Source of the DNA: Symsagittifera roscoffensis
Lineage: Eukaryota; Xenacoelomorpha; Acoela; Convolutidae
Length of the DNA: 64,000 bases
Assembly (NCBI RefSeq): GCF_963678635.1
Contig: NC_087068.1
Span: forward strand, 43,961,759 to 44,025,758
Direction: 5' to 3'
The notes below the pieces were generated by a model that worked only from the letters and a program-made list of their open reading frames with translations, ran no database searches and was not told the DNA's origin. Position numbers and translations under genes: made by a program. Numbering within the stretch: the stretch's first letter is position 1; the number at the start of each line of letters is the position of its first letter. Positions 33,625-44,569 of the stretch are shown here, piece by piece.

Positions 33625-33999
33625 TAAGTCCTTTTGTGTTCAAATTACGCGTTCCAATTGATAATAAATCAAATTTTTCACCTCTAGTTTTTAATTGTTC
33701 AAATGAAAATCCAGTAAAAAACCAAAAATGCGGAATCCACTTACAATTTGCAGAATCCGCCTAAAATTGCGGATTCCGCATACAAAATTTTGCGGATTCC
33801 AGTTACATTTGCGAATTCCATTTACATTTTGCGGAATCCACTTACTGTTGCGGAATCCAGAACAACTAGCTATATTTGCTTGTTGTGGAATCCGCAACAA
33901 AACAAATGTGCCGAAAAAATTTACGTTACAGGTATATGTATGCGGAATCCACTGAAATTTTGTTTGTGGAATCCACTTACATCTTGGAATAAATTTTAA
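33623..33999. repeat. GGAATCC-rich direct repeat, right copy
   Basis: This 377-bp copy of 32152-32525 has only scattered differences. It begins exactly where the gypsy-3 fragment ends, with at most a 1-2 bp overlap. Confidence 0.85.
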
Positions 34000-34159
34000 G
34001 ATTTGTCTCTGGAATCCAGGAACATTCAGACACAAAAATGTGCTCCTATCCAGTGTACAGTTTGGCCTCGTAATTTTCAACAGCACTTTTCGGTTCCTTT
34101 TTAGGGTAATGTAATTTGAACAAATACAAGGAAAATTTGGTCTCAAGTTTGATCTGAGC

Positions 34160-34429
34160 TGTCATCCGGCATGGATTGACAAAAATTCATATGTATATAT
34201 ATATTATTTTATGTTACTAACATTTATGTTATTTGTGTTAACCTTGATAAAAAGCTGGTCGATTAACCTTGATAGACGATGACGCGGATCGTGGTTGAAC
34301 TGAACTATGGTTCAGACTAGAAAAAAAATGTGTAAACAAATAGTTGTTTTAAGCTACTCTTTCTGAGATTCAGTGTTTATCAATCCACTCGGATTCCAAA
34401 AATAATTAATCAAGACTAGACGTATGACA
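34160..34429 (+). repeat. 5' LTR of gypsy-3
   Basis: 270 bp, TGTCATCCGG to CGTATGACA. The last 129 bp (from TGAACTATGGTTCAGACTAG) match the 3' LTR at 40810-40938. The first 140 bp are absent or badly altered in the 3' copy. Confidence 0.8.
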
Positions 34430-34447
34430 TGGCGCAGTCAGCATAAT
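34430..34447 (+). other. Primer-binding-site-like sequence
   Basis: TGGCGCAGTCAGCATAAT follows the LTR terminal ACA directly. TGG right after the LTR is typical, because it pairs with the CCA end of a tRNA primer. The tRNA species is not assigned. Confidence 0.6.
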
Positions 34448-34475
34448 TCTTGACAAACCCGCTAAAAATAAATCC

Positions 34476-35485
34476 GTTATGGGAGAGGGTAGCAGCTGAA
34501 CCACCACTAGAGTGGTTCAAATGGGCAGCAATACTGGAGATGGCAGTATTCACGACAGATGGAATTGAATTACGAAACTTATTACGAGCTGAGCCACCAT
34601 TAGTCGAACCCTCAGAACCATAATACCAGATTGAGATATTGGGCGAAACAGAGGCGCAGAAAAAGAATCGAGATGGGAAAATCACGTTATCAAAACTCGA
34701 GAAAAAAGAGTATTATGCAACTCTTTTCGGTGGGAGGAGGCGGACGCGAAAGTGCGTAGCTATCTTTTTCCGTGTTTAGGCGCCGAAGGACAGAGACAGA
34801 TTCAACAGAAAAGACCTAATCTGGAACTACATACTATGACCACCAAGACTTTATGACAACACTAGAAGACATTTTCGTTCCTACCAGAATAATAGCCTTC
34901 GGGAGTTGTAAATTTATCTGGAGAAAGCAAAAGAAAACAGAAAGCCTGGAACAATTTTATGCAGACCTAGTGGAATTAGCCTCAAGGGCCGACTGTGGCG
35001 ATCGTGAAGACGAGTGGGTAAGAGACATGATTACAGCACACATGAAAAATGAAAAATTGCGGAAGAATTGCTAGCTCAAACACGGAGCCCCCAGGATGCA
35101 TACGAATACGCGATAAGTCGGGGAAAAGGAATCGAACCCAATCGCACTATGAAACTAAACCCATTCGGAGGCTAAGCAACAACTACAAAACAAGAACCGA
35201 TCGACTACATAAAGACACGTGGCAGATACAACCAACAAAACAACCAGAATCCACAAAGAGGCCGGGGCGGCTTCCGCGGTCGACCGTATCCGCGTGGAAC
35301 ACAAAACCCAAGGGGAAAAAAACACTGGAACACAAACTCGAACAATCAAAAACAATGCTACAAATGCGGAAATCAGTACAGCCCAATCACCTACAATCTT
35401 GCCCGGCAAAAAACAAAATCTGCTAAAAATGCGCCAAGCGAGGGCATTTCGCGAAAATTTGCCGTTCCACGAATGTTAATTACAA
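34476..35485 (+). pseudogene. gag: Gypsy-3 Gag with zinc knuckles
   Basis: The N-terminal part reads PPLEWFKWAAILEMAVFTTD. The capsid C-terminal part (34853-35074) reads ESLEQFYADLVELASRADCG, then KLR. After a frameshift near 35060 the frame continues with EELLAQTRSPQDAYEYA and an Arg/Gly-rich RGGFRGRPYPRG segment. Two CCHC knuckles follow, around CYKCGNQ and CAKRGHFAKIC; an in-frame TAA replaces a residue in the second. At least two further stops are present. The protein would package the element RNA. Confidence 0.75.
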
Positions 35486-35601
35486 CATGATGAACAATAA
35501 GAAGAAATCAAAACAGAAAGTATGGAGACAGACAACGACAACGTGGCATTTGCTGAATTCACTTCAAAAATGGACGGGACGATTATCAATTAGATAAATT
35601 T

Positions 35602-35835
35602 TTGGTTATGGCAATTGCTGAGTCTTTCGAAATCAAAAGTACGAACACATTATCTGAAGATGATTTGAATGGACACATCGATATAGTGAAAACAAATACG
35701 ACTGAGTTATTCGCCATTGCCGATTCGGGCAGCCATTTGTCCTTCCTCAACCAGAAAAAATGCACGGCGAATACAACAGAACGACAACACCAATTTTCGA
35801 AAATATCTCACCGGAGGATACCGCTAGGAATCTAG
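35602..35835 (+). pseudogene. Gypsy-3 protease
   Basis: ELFAIADSGSHLSFLN carries the D-S-G catalytic triplet, so unlike the env-bearing element the active site is still encoded. The frame closes at 35835. The later flap region (35890-35990, with APFIIVDDHKANIIGL-like residues) is in another frame. The element is broken here by at least one indel. Confidence 0.7.
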
Positions 35836-36059
35836 CATGCTTTAATGACGAAACAAAAAAAATCCGAAAGATAGAACAATTAAAAAAATTGAGTCGGGAG
35901 GTTGGAAAACCCAGACAGCTCCATTCATCATAGTGGACGACCACAAGGCAAATATCATAGGACTAAACCTACTACCGCGTATAGGTATTTAAGCTAATTC
36001 AAGAAAAGCAAACACACGAGGTACTAAACTTTCAAGAAAGAGAAGAGTCAAACCCAGAG

Positions 36060-36960
36060 ATTAAACAATGGGTTCAATGCAACTTTCAGCAACTATATGT
36101 GCGTATTGGAAAGTCAAAACATCATGTAAGGAAAACTCAATTTAACAAGGAGTTCGACCCAATTCGACAAAAAGGACGACGTATACCAATACACCTACAG
36201 GAACGGGTTGAAGCGGAACTAAACAAGCTGATAGACCAAAAACACAATATCAAATTGGACAAATGTTTGGATGAACAATTCATCAGCCCCATCGTTTTAA
36301 CAGTAAAAAAGGATCGGACAGTCAAACTGCTATTAGATTCCAAAAAGATCAACAAATTTATACATAAAAACAAATACCAAAAGCCTAACATAGACCTACT
36401 CCTGGAAACATATTACACAAAGGTGAAATCGGACAAATCAAATCAAACGTTATTCTCTACACTCGATCTGCGGTACGCATGTTCGCAAATCCCTTTGGAC
36501 AAAACAACCAGAGAACAGTGTAATTTCAGTCCTTTTGGTGGCAACGCCACCGGAACATACCAATTCCAAACGGGATTTGCGGTCTTACGGATATGTCAGA
36601 ATTGCAGAATAAAATTGATTAACGCTCACAAACTGCACCAATACATACGCGTATCTAGACGATATACTGATTGTGACGAAAAGATCGGTGGAGTCACATC
36701 GTCAAAAACTCCAAACAGTTTTAACAAAACTCGAGGATGAAAACCTTGCGATTTCATTAGATAAATGTAAGTTTGCATGCAAACCGGTTGAGTGGGTAGG
36801 TTTTGACATCAACATCGAGGGAACATAAACAATTTTAAAGAAAACAGAGGCGATTGAAAAACTTTCACCGCCCAAATCCTTTAAACAACTGAAAAGCTTT
36901 ATGAAAAGCTGTGCAAGCATCTCACACGGTATATACCAAAGCTAGCACAACCGAGTTACG
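36060..36960 (+). pseudogene. pol: Gypsy-3 reverse transcriptase
   Basis: The 36099-36740 frame holds FISPIVLTVKKDRTVKLLLD, LFSTLDLRYACSQIPLDKTT and GTYQFQTGFAVL. A frameshift near 36590 then moves the reading so that AYLDDILIVTK (about 36640) and WVGFDINIEGT are in a different frame. Stops follow in the thumb. All catalytic Asp codons survive. Confidence 0.8.
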
Positions 36961-37059
36961 CCCATTGCATAGGTCACCAGAACATAACATAGTATTTAGA
37001 AATATACTAAAACTAGTAGCTGAATTACACAAAACAAACATTTTGACCAACATCTAGAT

Positions 37060-37620
37060 ACTCGTATCGTATGTGATGCATCTGCTACAGGGTTAGGGGC
37101 GTCATTAGAGCAATATTCACCAAAAGGCTGGGTGGCTTTAGCATATGCGTCACGTTTATCAAACTCTCTCGAGGAAAAATTTTCTGTAAACGAACTAGAA
37201 TTATTGGGAGTTGTATGGGCAATCGAACACTTTAAATACTATTTATATGGCAAACATTTCCTCGTCAATACGGATAACGAAGCTTTAATCAGCGCTTTAA
37301 ACGCAAGTGAACAATCAAAAACAAGTCATAGCCGGCTGACACGCTGGATCGACCAATTGATACTATTTCACTTTGACATCAAGCATCTAGCTGGAAATAA
37401 AATGGGACTTATAGACTATATGCCACAAAATCTGGCTGGAATGGCAATACCTCCTAGCGAGTACGATGAGGAATTTGTAGTAGCGTCAATTAATGCATTC
37501 ATAAACAACCTAGAATTGATTGACAATGTCATCCTAAATAATCTGGGCAATCAAAACAAAGCGCCTTATGAGCTGATCAAAAAGCGCGCGAAAAACAAAG
37601 GATTGTTGGATGCTAGTTAA
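37060..37620 (+). pseudogene. Gypsy-3 RNase H
   Basis: VCDASATGLGASLEQ (first Asp) precedes the 37132-37620 frame. That frame has FSVNELELLGVVWAIEHFKY (Glu), LVNTDNEALISAL (Asp) and the IDYMPQNL end motif. The last about 55 codons are those copied at 32551. Confidence 0.8.
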
Positions 37621-38540
37621 AATGCTCAATTAACAACTGAACATTCCAAACATTCCGCAAGCGGTCAATTGCTGTCCCAAAGACATATTCAGTCTAACTC
37701 AAGTTTTGCTCACGGTCAGTCAACTCTCTCTCAGTCAAAAATTTTAAACTTCAACACTTGCCAAGAAACCTCAATCAACGCAATTTCAATCATCAAACAC
37801 ATAAATATGAGCAGAAAACAAGAAACAAAAAGATTCTAAGGTGGCTTCTTCCCCACAGAACTCAAATCGAATGAACCACGCGGCAGGAAAGAAGAATCCA
37901 CAAATTGGCAGGGGACATGCGACCGGGAAGAGAGCTTATCGGGCCCGAGATGGCATAAGCGACCCCCAAACAAAGGGATAAAAACTAAACCGGGCCCGAA
38001 CCCAAAACATCAGCCAAAACATCAACTTCAACGGCATCAGTCGCGGATGCAAGGGAACTGATATCAAAGAAGAGCATTCAGTCCAACTTTCATCGAATTA
38101 TCTTCGGAGACAGTACCACCCCGGAAGCAACAATGAAAGACAACAAGCAAAAGAATAACACCAAAGAGACTCAAACCGCTCAAACAGATACAACCACGGC
38201 AACCATGGCCACTCAGACGGAAAACAACAGAGCAATTGATGACTTGCAAGAAATTTGGGTCAGCCGCGTGAACCCCAATGTATGTCTCCAGGAAAAAAGA
38301 ACGTAAGCGTGAAACCTCCAACAATGACTGCCACGACACAACAGAACTAGTCACCACATAATAACGGAGGGACTAGTCGCAACGATGGAGAAGGCCACGG
38401 CGGCAACAGAAACAGGAAGACACGCTACTATTCCGCCGAATACTTCAACGAGTGTGGGGTGTCAGGTCATTGCCGCTGCTACAAAGAAGGACAGAAGTTG
38501 TGCCCCTGATAAACTTCGTCAAGAAGAGAGACTGGGAGGT
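37621..38540 (+). other. RNase H-integrase linker of gypsy-3
   Basis: This stretch of about 900 bp has no single open frame. It is Gln/Ser/Asn-rich in one frame and Arg/Lys/Pro-rich in another. It is the main part of the segment duplicated at 32551-33624. Open frames called within it on the minus strand are shadows. Confidence 0.5.
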
Positions 38541-39573
38541 CATCAAAACCTCCTACGGACAGTAGTGGCATAACATCCGGAATAGGCTACATGTAAGAGA
38601 GGACTGCCTGCTGATAGACGAAACATTTTTCATCCCTACGCAATTAAGGCAGACAGTACTGGACAGCCTTCACTTGACCCATCCAGGATCTGCAGCCATG
38701 TTGGACCTATGCCAACATGTCTGGTTTCCCCACAACCATCGCTTCACCATGCAAATGGCGCAGAGTTGTCGACATTCCACCGAGTAAGGAAAAAATTTAA
38801 AACCAATATTGGGAAAAAAGCAGTCAATCCAAATGGAACCAGTAGTAGAAACCAACGAAGAGGTTCAATTAAATTTTGCGGGGCCCCTATCGGTTGAATT
38901 AAACAGAGCTGCATATATTCTAGTAGCTATAGATAAATAGTCAAACTTCCCGACTGCAAAGATTGTGTCAAATACAACAGCAGACGTTGCAATTAAGTTT
39001 ATGCAGAGTTACATTTCTAAATACGAGGTACCCATAAGATTGAGGTTTGATCAAGAACCAACAGTTAGAGCTAAAAATTTTCAAAATTTTTGCCGCACAA
39101 ACAACATAAAACTACTCTTCGCACCGATAGACGATCACAGAACAATAGGTGTTGTTGGAAGAATGATTCAAACGCTAAAAAGTAGGTTAGCAGTAATAAA
39201 AATAGACCAATTGAACACACCATATAAACTAGATTCAGATGTGGCAGAAATTATAATAACAATGAGAATCACGCCACACAGTATCACGAAAATCTCTTCG
39301 TTTGAAGCACAAATGGGCAAAAAACCAAATACCCCACTCTCGAATATAGCAACAAGTAGTTCACCAAACAACCTGAACTGGGAGAGCGCAAAATATGCGT
39401 TTTTAGATCAAAAAAAACCTTACGAAGCCGCCATTACCAGCGAAAATCATGCACAATCTTCAACGCTGGTCGGAGGACGAAGTGACAATTACCTCATCAA
39501 CAGCTACCAAGGCCTCTTCAAAACGCTTAATCCTCCACACAACAAGACCCAGGTGGAAATTCTAAATTCATAG
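38540..39573 (+). pseudogene. Gypsy-3 integrase, two catalytic residues replaced
   Basis: The zinc domain is traced as LHLTHPGSAAMLDLCQHVWF. The core reads QLNFAGPLSVELN, where the usual first Asp is Asn, then RLRFDQEPTVRAKNF (second Asp present), then GVVGRMIQTLKSRLA, where the usual catalytic Glu is Gly. An in-frame TAG at about 38938-38940 also interrupts the core. The 202-codon open part is 38965-39573. It is catalytically dead on motif grounds. Confidence 0.75.
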
Positions 39574-39624
39574 AACTAGTTACAAACAAGCTAAACGAAA
39601 GATACAAGGGAACGTGAAGGACAA

Positions 39625-40706
39625 TTGACAAAAACACGAAAAAAACTATTAGACCAAGTGGCAGGAAAAACAGTTAGTTTAGCAACAAAGATTAAGGATT
39701 CTAAAATATTTGAGCACAAATATAAAACCCTAGATGGGAAAATTCTCACATATACACCACACACCGCATGGGTACAACCTATTGGAAATGAACCGAGGCT
39801 GTTGAGAAATAGCGGAACAGCATTTGTTCCTAGCCCTTTAATATACGGACCATGCAGACCCTCTCGGCTCAGCGACTACTACGCTTATAAATCCGCACGG
39901 AGAACAGGACATTGCCTACGTTTTTTAGACATCGAAAACCCAATATCTCCCCAACATCCGATGTTGAGACAAGATGAACAAACTGAGTTGCCCATCAAAC
40001 TGACAAAGCAGAAAAAGGCGGCACAAAACAACCAAGGCAGCTCGACGAAGCGAAAGCCAAGGCAACGGGGAAAAGAACAGAGGGGAGACTAAAAAGAAAG
40101 ATACAGACGCCACGAGGAATATGAGCCTGCAGACAGAGGAGGCAGTAGATAATGCATAAGGGGGGGGGGGGCTCGCGTGAAAAAGCATCAAGTGACTCAG
40201 ATAAGGATGACAACCTTTCTTCAGTATCTGAAGACATTGTCTCATCGCCCAAGAGACAAAATCAGAAGCGCACGCCCCCTAGGAACATCGCAACACAAAA
40301 ATCAATGAGGAACCGCCAATCAACATTAACAATGGCACTCGAAAACCCTATCCCAATCAACAAAATAGACAAAACAAACACCTCTAAGACGAAGCAATTT
40401 GAAATTGACTTGCCACCAGAAAAGTCGGCATCAGAGAATTACCCGAGCTTGAAACTACTCTTTCAAGAAATGGGCTTTGCAGAGAAGACTCCCGAGTACA
40501 AGGCTTGTGTTAAAATTATAAAAGCCATCAGCCCAAAAAACAAAACAACGAACAACAACATAACCGACTTAAGATCACCAACTGAAGACGAGACGATGGA
40601 CAGCATCATGGAAATTCCATTCGTGAAAAACAATGATACAAAAGGAACACAAGAAAAGGACGATGAGCAAATACAAGATGATGAGGAGCATAGACGACAA
40701 CAATGA
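39625..40706 (+). pseudogene. Gypsy-3 C-terminal tail frames
   Basis: Frame 39625-40092 (155 codons) begins with a charged segment, continues with KTLDGKILTYTPHTAWVQPI and ends Lys/Gln/Arg-rich. Frame 40152-40706 (184 codons) is Ser/Asp/Lys-rich and acidic at its end. A run of 12 G at 40160-40171 separates them and probably marks an indel. No catalytic motif is present. They are taken as the Pol tail of this lineage because they lie between integrase and the LTR. Confidence 0.5.
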
Positions 40707-40809
40707 CAACAACAAGGACGGAACAAGAGCAAAAACATAAAGAAAAGAAAACTAGATAAACAGTCCCACGTGGACTATAAACTCAAATCTAAAAGATTTT
40801 GTGTAAATC

Positions 40810-40938
40810 TGAACTATGGTTCAGACTAGAATAACTGTGTTAACAAATAGCTGTTTTTAGTACTACTCTTTCTGAGATTCAGTGTTTATCAATCCATTCG
40901 GACTCGAGAAATGTTTATTCATATCAAGAGGTTTGACA
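40810..40938 (+). repeat. 3' LTR of gypsy-3, 5' part altered or deleted
   Basis: 129 bp match the last 129 bp of the 5' LTR and end in TGACA before the TGAGC duplication. A purine tract (AAGAAAAGAAAA at about 40738-40750) lies upstream. The LTR may therefore start near 40760 with an internal deletion. Confidence 0.75.
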
Positions 40939-40940
40939 TG

Positions 40941-41930
40941 AGCATTGCAGCATTTGCTTAAGCTTTTACTTATACTTTCTAAATCCAAATTGCCCTAAAA
41001 ACAAAAATCGGAGCCCTGATCTGAAGACAATTTAAAAAGTATATTCTTTCATCGCACGCATATACAAAACCAAATTGTATGTATAATAACACGTATAATT
41101 TTTTGTATCTATAGTAAATTTTTATTAGTAAAAGGGGGCATTGTTGATTTTGAATTGAGCGCGTTTGCAGTCCATGTCAACTGTTGATGAAATATTTATT
41201 AATTCTAGTGAAGTTTTAATTAACTTTTTTTAAAAACTATTAACCCATCTTTTCTCTCTTCAAATAATCAAATAATTATTGCCGTCGTTTTCTGTCTAAA
41301 AAACATCCCATAACTTTCGTCAAAAGTCGGAATAAAAGAGTATACAAAAAAAATCTGTAATGAACACCCCTTGGTCAAAGTTTTTCAAAAAAGAGCTTAA
41401 AAACAATTTTGTCCTGTTTTTTTTTAAATTTTTGTAAAGGGTGCAGAAAGTTTTGTCAAATTGGAATTTTTGTAGAGAGTTGGGTGAGCTCAGAAAATCA
41501 ATTTGGTCGGCTTAAAAAAAAGTTAATCAAAAACTTCAATTTTTTTGAAAATCCGACCCTCGAGAAAATTCTAGATCGACCCCTGAAAGCAAGCAATTAG
41601 ATTTAAATTAGAGTTCAAAATTTATTAAATAAAAAAAGTGTTTCAGGAAAACATAACTCATCTCTACTCTCTTCAAAAACCTGTGAGCTATTGACGGCGA
41701 CTGAGCGTCCACTATTCCTATTTTTTCACGCATTAAGAACTAGAGAAATTTCGAAGATTCTTTTTTCTTTGAAAACTCTCAGGTCCTACAGCGTTGAAAA
41801 CCTCGAATCGGAGATAACTGAGATGTATGGATCCCGAACTCTATCTTCGGTTTTGATGAAGGCAATGAGCTCATACATTGAAGATATCGACCTGGCTGTA
41901 ATGCAAATTCTGTTTTTGTTATTCGACCTA
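40941..41930 (+). repeat. Segmental duplication, copy B
   Basis: This is the partner of 29425-30500. It carries the upstream flank and the first part of the 41691 gene. Its left edge is the gypsy-3 insertion point. A short stretch left of the element (34099-34130) matches copy A at 29373-29404. Confidence 0.85.
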
Positions 41931-44566
41931 CAAGTTCGAGCTAAAACTATACTAAATCAAATAAACTCTTGGATCAAAACCATTGAGGGATTTCAGGACC
42001 TTGGAGACCTACAAACCTTGGAAATTGATGAACGTGCGCGTTTAATTATCTTGTCACCAACTCTGAAAAAATGTGCAAGTAGTAAAGAGTATGATCTGAT
42101 TGTTACTAGCTATTTTGACGGCAAAGGGTTTTTACAGCGAGCCATAGAAAGTGAGCGACATTCAACAGTTTTACATTTGGTGAACTTACTACGAACAAAA
42201 AATTACAACCTTCTTGAATGGGAAACGCAACATCTCCTCAGCACGCACACATCTTTTTCAAAAATCGCTCCCAAAATCCTTCCTTGTTTATCGTTTTTCA
42301 TTATGTTCTACAAAAATATTGGTTGGTACCCAGAACCTCTGGATTTTAACAAAGGGCTAGATATTTTTCATTTCATCTTGGAATTTTATTCGTTTTTCTA
42401 CAAATCATTGCCACTGAAGGTGGCAAAAGGAATTGAGTATTTTAACTTTCTAAAAAACTATGAGTGGAACAATGGGTTGCTCTACTACGCCTGCGAAACT
42501 GGAAAACATGAAAATATCTGCTGGTCAATAGATTTTCTGAAGAATATTTTCGATCCGAAATTCGACTCGAGCCCGCTTTGGTTTATTCATCCTCTTTCAA
42601 TCGGCGAGAAGACAATTGTAACTGTGTTAATGTCGTCAGGTAAAACCGACCAGGACATCTAACGAGGATTGTTGGTACTAATGCAAACTGGGTTACCTTT
42701 TTACCTTCTGTGGGACCACTTCAACTCGGAGAATTGTCCCATATCATGGATTGCCAAAAGCCAGATCACAGAATCCGAGAAACATAATTTCAATCGCATA
42801 ATCATAAAATGTTACTCAATGGAGGGTGTGATGAAAGAAATTGTCTTCAGATATAATCCACGTGATGCAGTTGTCGTATTAAAAAAATTTGTACATTACA
42901 ACGTTTTCATGCCAGCAGAGAGACGATTATTTTTTGAAACCTATGATGAACGTTCCCGATGGTTTGTGAAGTTTTTCGTTTGGTATCTGTTCAAAAACGT
43001 GACTGATATCACTACCGGAGAAACTAATGAAGAAAAGTGTATTCCCATAAATGTCATACTTGAACTTCTCTCGTTAACTGGAAAATCACCAATAGAGCTA
43101 GAGCACTTATCACTAGACAGATACACTAGATTTCATCCAAAGTTTTGGGTAGACGATAAAATTGAATTGATTGAAAGAAAATGGGTTGAATTTTACCAAA
43201 TCAAAGACTTCGAAAAGTTTAAAAACATTTCCAGTCAGAATGTCTCTTCAGATCTACTCGATGAGTATACTAGTCAACTTGGATTACAACGCGGTATTTT
43301 AAACACTGCCTATTCATTAAAGAATATGGATTTTCTATTTGGCTGCATCCGGAAGCTTCTTCAAGTTCCGAATATTCTCAATCTCGAGCTTAAACTATTC
43401 CACAACAATTGCCAATTTGTTCGCCACGATCGTCCCGGTCAAAATGTAGACCAAAAAATTAAGACTATGGTTGAAACATTGTTTGATTGCAGAGAAGGAA
43501 GCCAGCCGATTACTTTTTTCTTTGACGCAGAAGCGTTACCAATTTGTTTAGATGAAGGTCTTTTGTGCAACAGCTTTAACTTCTTGTATCTGATACTATA
43601 TCCCGGCTCACATCTACTCCCATTTAAACGGTACATCGGCTATGATCCAGACCTATCTGTGAACGACAAAATACTCTCACACCAACAATGCCTCAGCACT
43701 AAATTTTACGATAGAGGGTTACTTTCCCGAGCGTGCGAAACACTGCAGCCGGAAAACATCCGTTGGGCTATTGATTTCCTGGGATCAATAGACAAATGCT
43801 TGGTAGAGGTTGAAATGACAAGAAACTATCATATGGGCGAGACTCGCAGTACACTTCTTATAAACATGCTGTTATCATTTTGGTATCGTGATCAAGCTAC
43901 AGAAGAAAACGCAGGTACAAATTTTGACGGGCCAATATGTTCAGGAAAACGTATTATTTGGTAGTTTGTAAGATATTTTTTCCATACTTGCAGTTTTCTA
44001 CTCCTAAACTGTTATTTTTTCAGTTACAGCAAAACATTTGTTAAATTAACAAGAAAACCTCAAAAGCCTATTTTGTGATATCAAATGCTCTATAATGATG
44101 AATCAAAACTACGATCATATTAGCATAAATACAAAAGACCAAAAATTTGTTTCAAGGTGAAAACAATCTTTCGTGAAGATCAAACGGTTTTCTGATTTCA
44201 TATTTCTGGAAACTATATCTTGAGCGCGTTTTCAAACAATCTAATTCTTCAAGCCATACCAAAACTTAATCTTTTAATTACAGAGATAAATATTCAGGTG
44301 TATCAGTCACCCGTCAAAATTTAATACAATCCTCAGAGCAATTGGTGACGTCTATTAAAATTCTTCTCAAAGAAGGTTTCCCTGCAAATTTGTTACTCAC
44401 CCAAATTCAACTCGAAGAATTCGGAAATTGCAATGCGGCAGATATTTCGAGGCTGATCAGAGACAAATGGAATCACATTAAAGCTTTGGAGGAACTGATT
44501 CAAATAACCAACTATAAACATGAGTGTAAAATAACCTCAGGAGTTGATCAATTAACCATATTTTGA
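41691..44566 (+). pseudogene. Unrecognised gene with internal repeat; one in-frame TAA, probable C-terminal exon
   Basis: Frames 41691-42662 and 42669-43964 are in the same phase, separated only by TAA 42660-42662, giving about 757 codons. The two halves end alike: GLLYYACETGKHENICWSID against GLLSRACETLQPENIRWAID, followed by GE-x-x-(S/T). The protein is therefore an internal duplication of a unit of roughly 370 residues. The repeated helix pair resembles a divergent ankyrin-like unit, which is inference. A donor CAG|GTACAA at about 43914 and an acceptor TTACAGAG at about 44286 would join a last exon ending at 44566 (ILLKEGFPANLLLTQIQLEE). It belongs to a local family, with a truncated copy at 30253. 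Function is unknown. It could be a live gene if the TAA is an assembly error. Confidence 0.6.
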
Positions 44567-44569
44567 CAA

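Larger units (their letters stand above)
34160..40938 (+). mobile_element. Gypsy-3: near full-length Ty3/gypsy element with target-site duplication
   Basis: The 5' LTR starts TGTCATCC and the 3' LTR ends TTTGACA, giving inverted termini TGTCA/TGACA. TGAGC flanks both sides (34155-34159 and 40939-40943), a 5-bp target-site duplication. Between them lie a PBS-like site, Gag with RGG-type tail and two zinc knuckles, protease, RT, RNase H, integrase and a long tail. Many stops and frameshifts make it dead. It sits in the upstream flank of duplication copy B. The equivalent place in copy A is empty. Confidence 0.9.

Noticed and set aside
35049-35426. Lys/Arg/Thr-rich 125-codon plus-strand frame
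   Set aside because: It is an off-frame reading of the gypsy-3 Gag RGG/zinc-knuckle region, where the real motifs lie in another frame.
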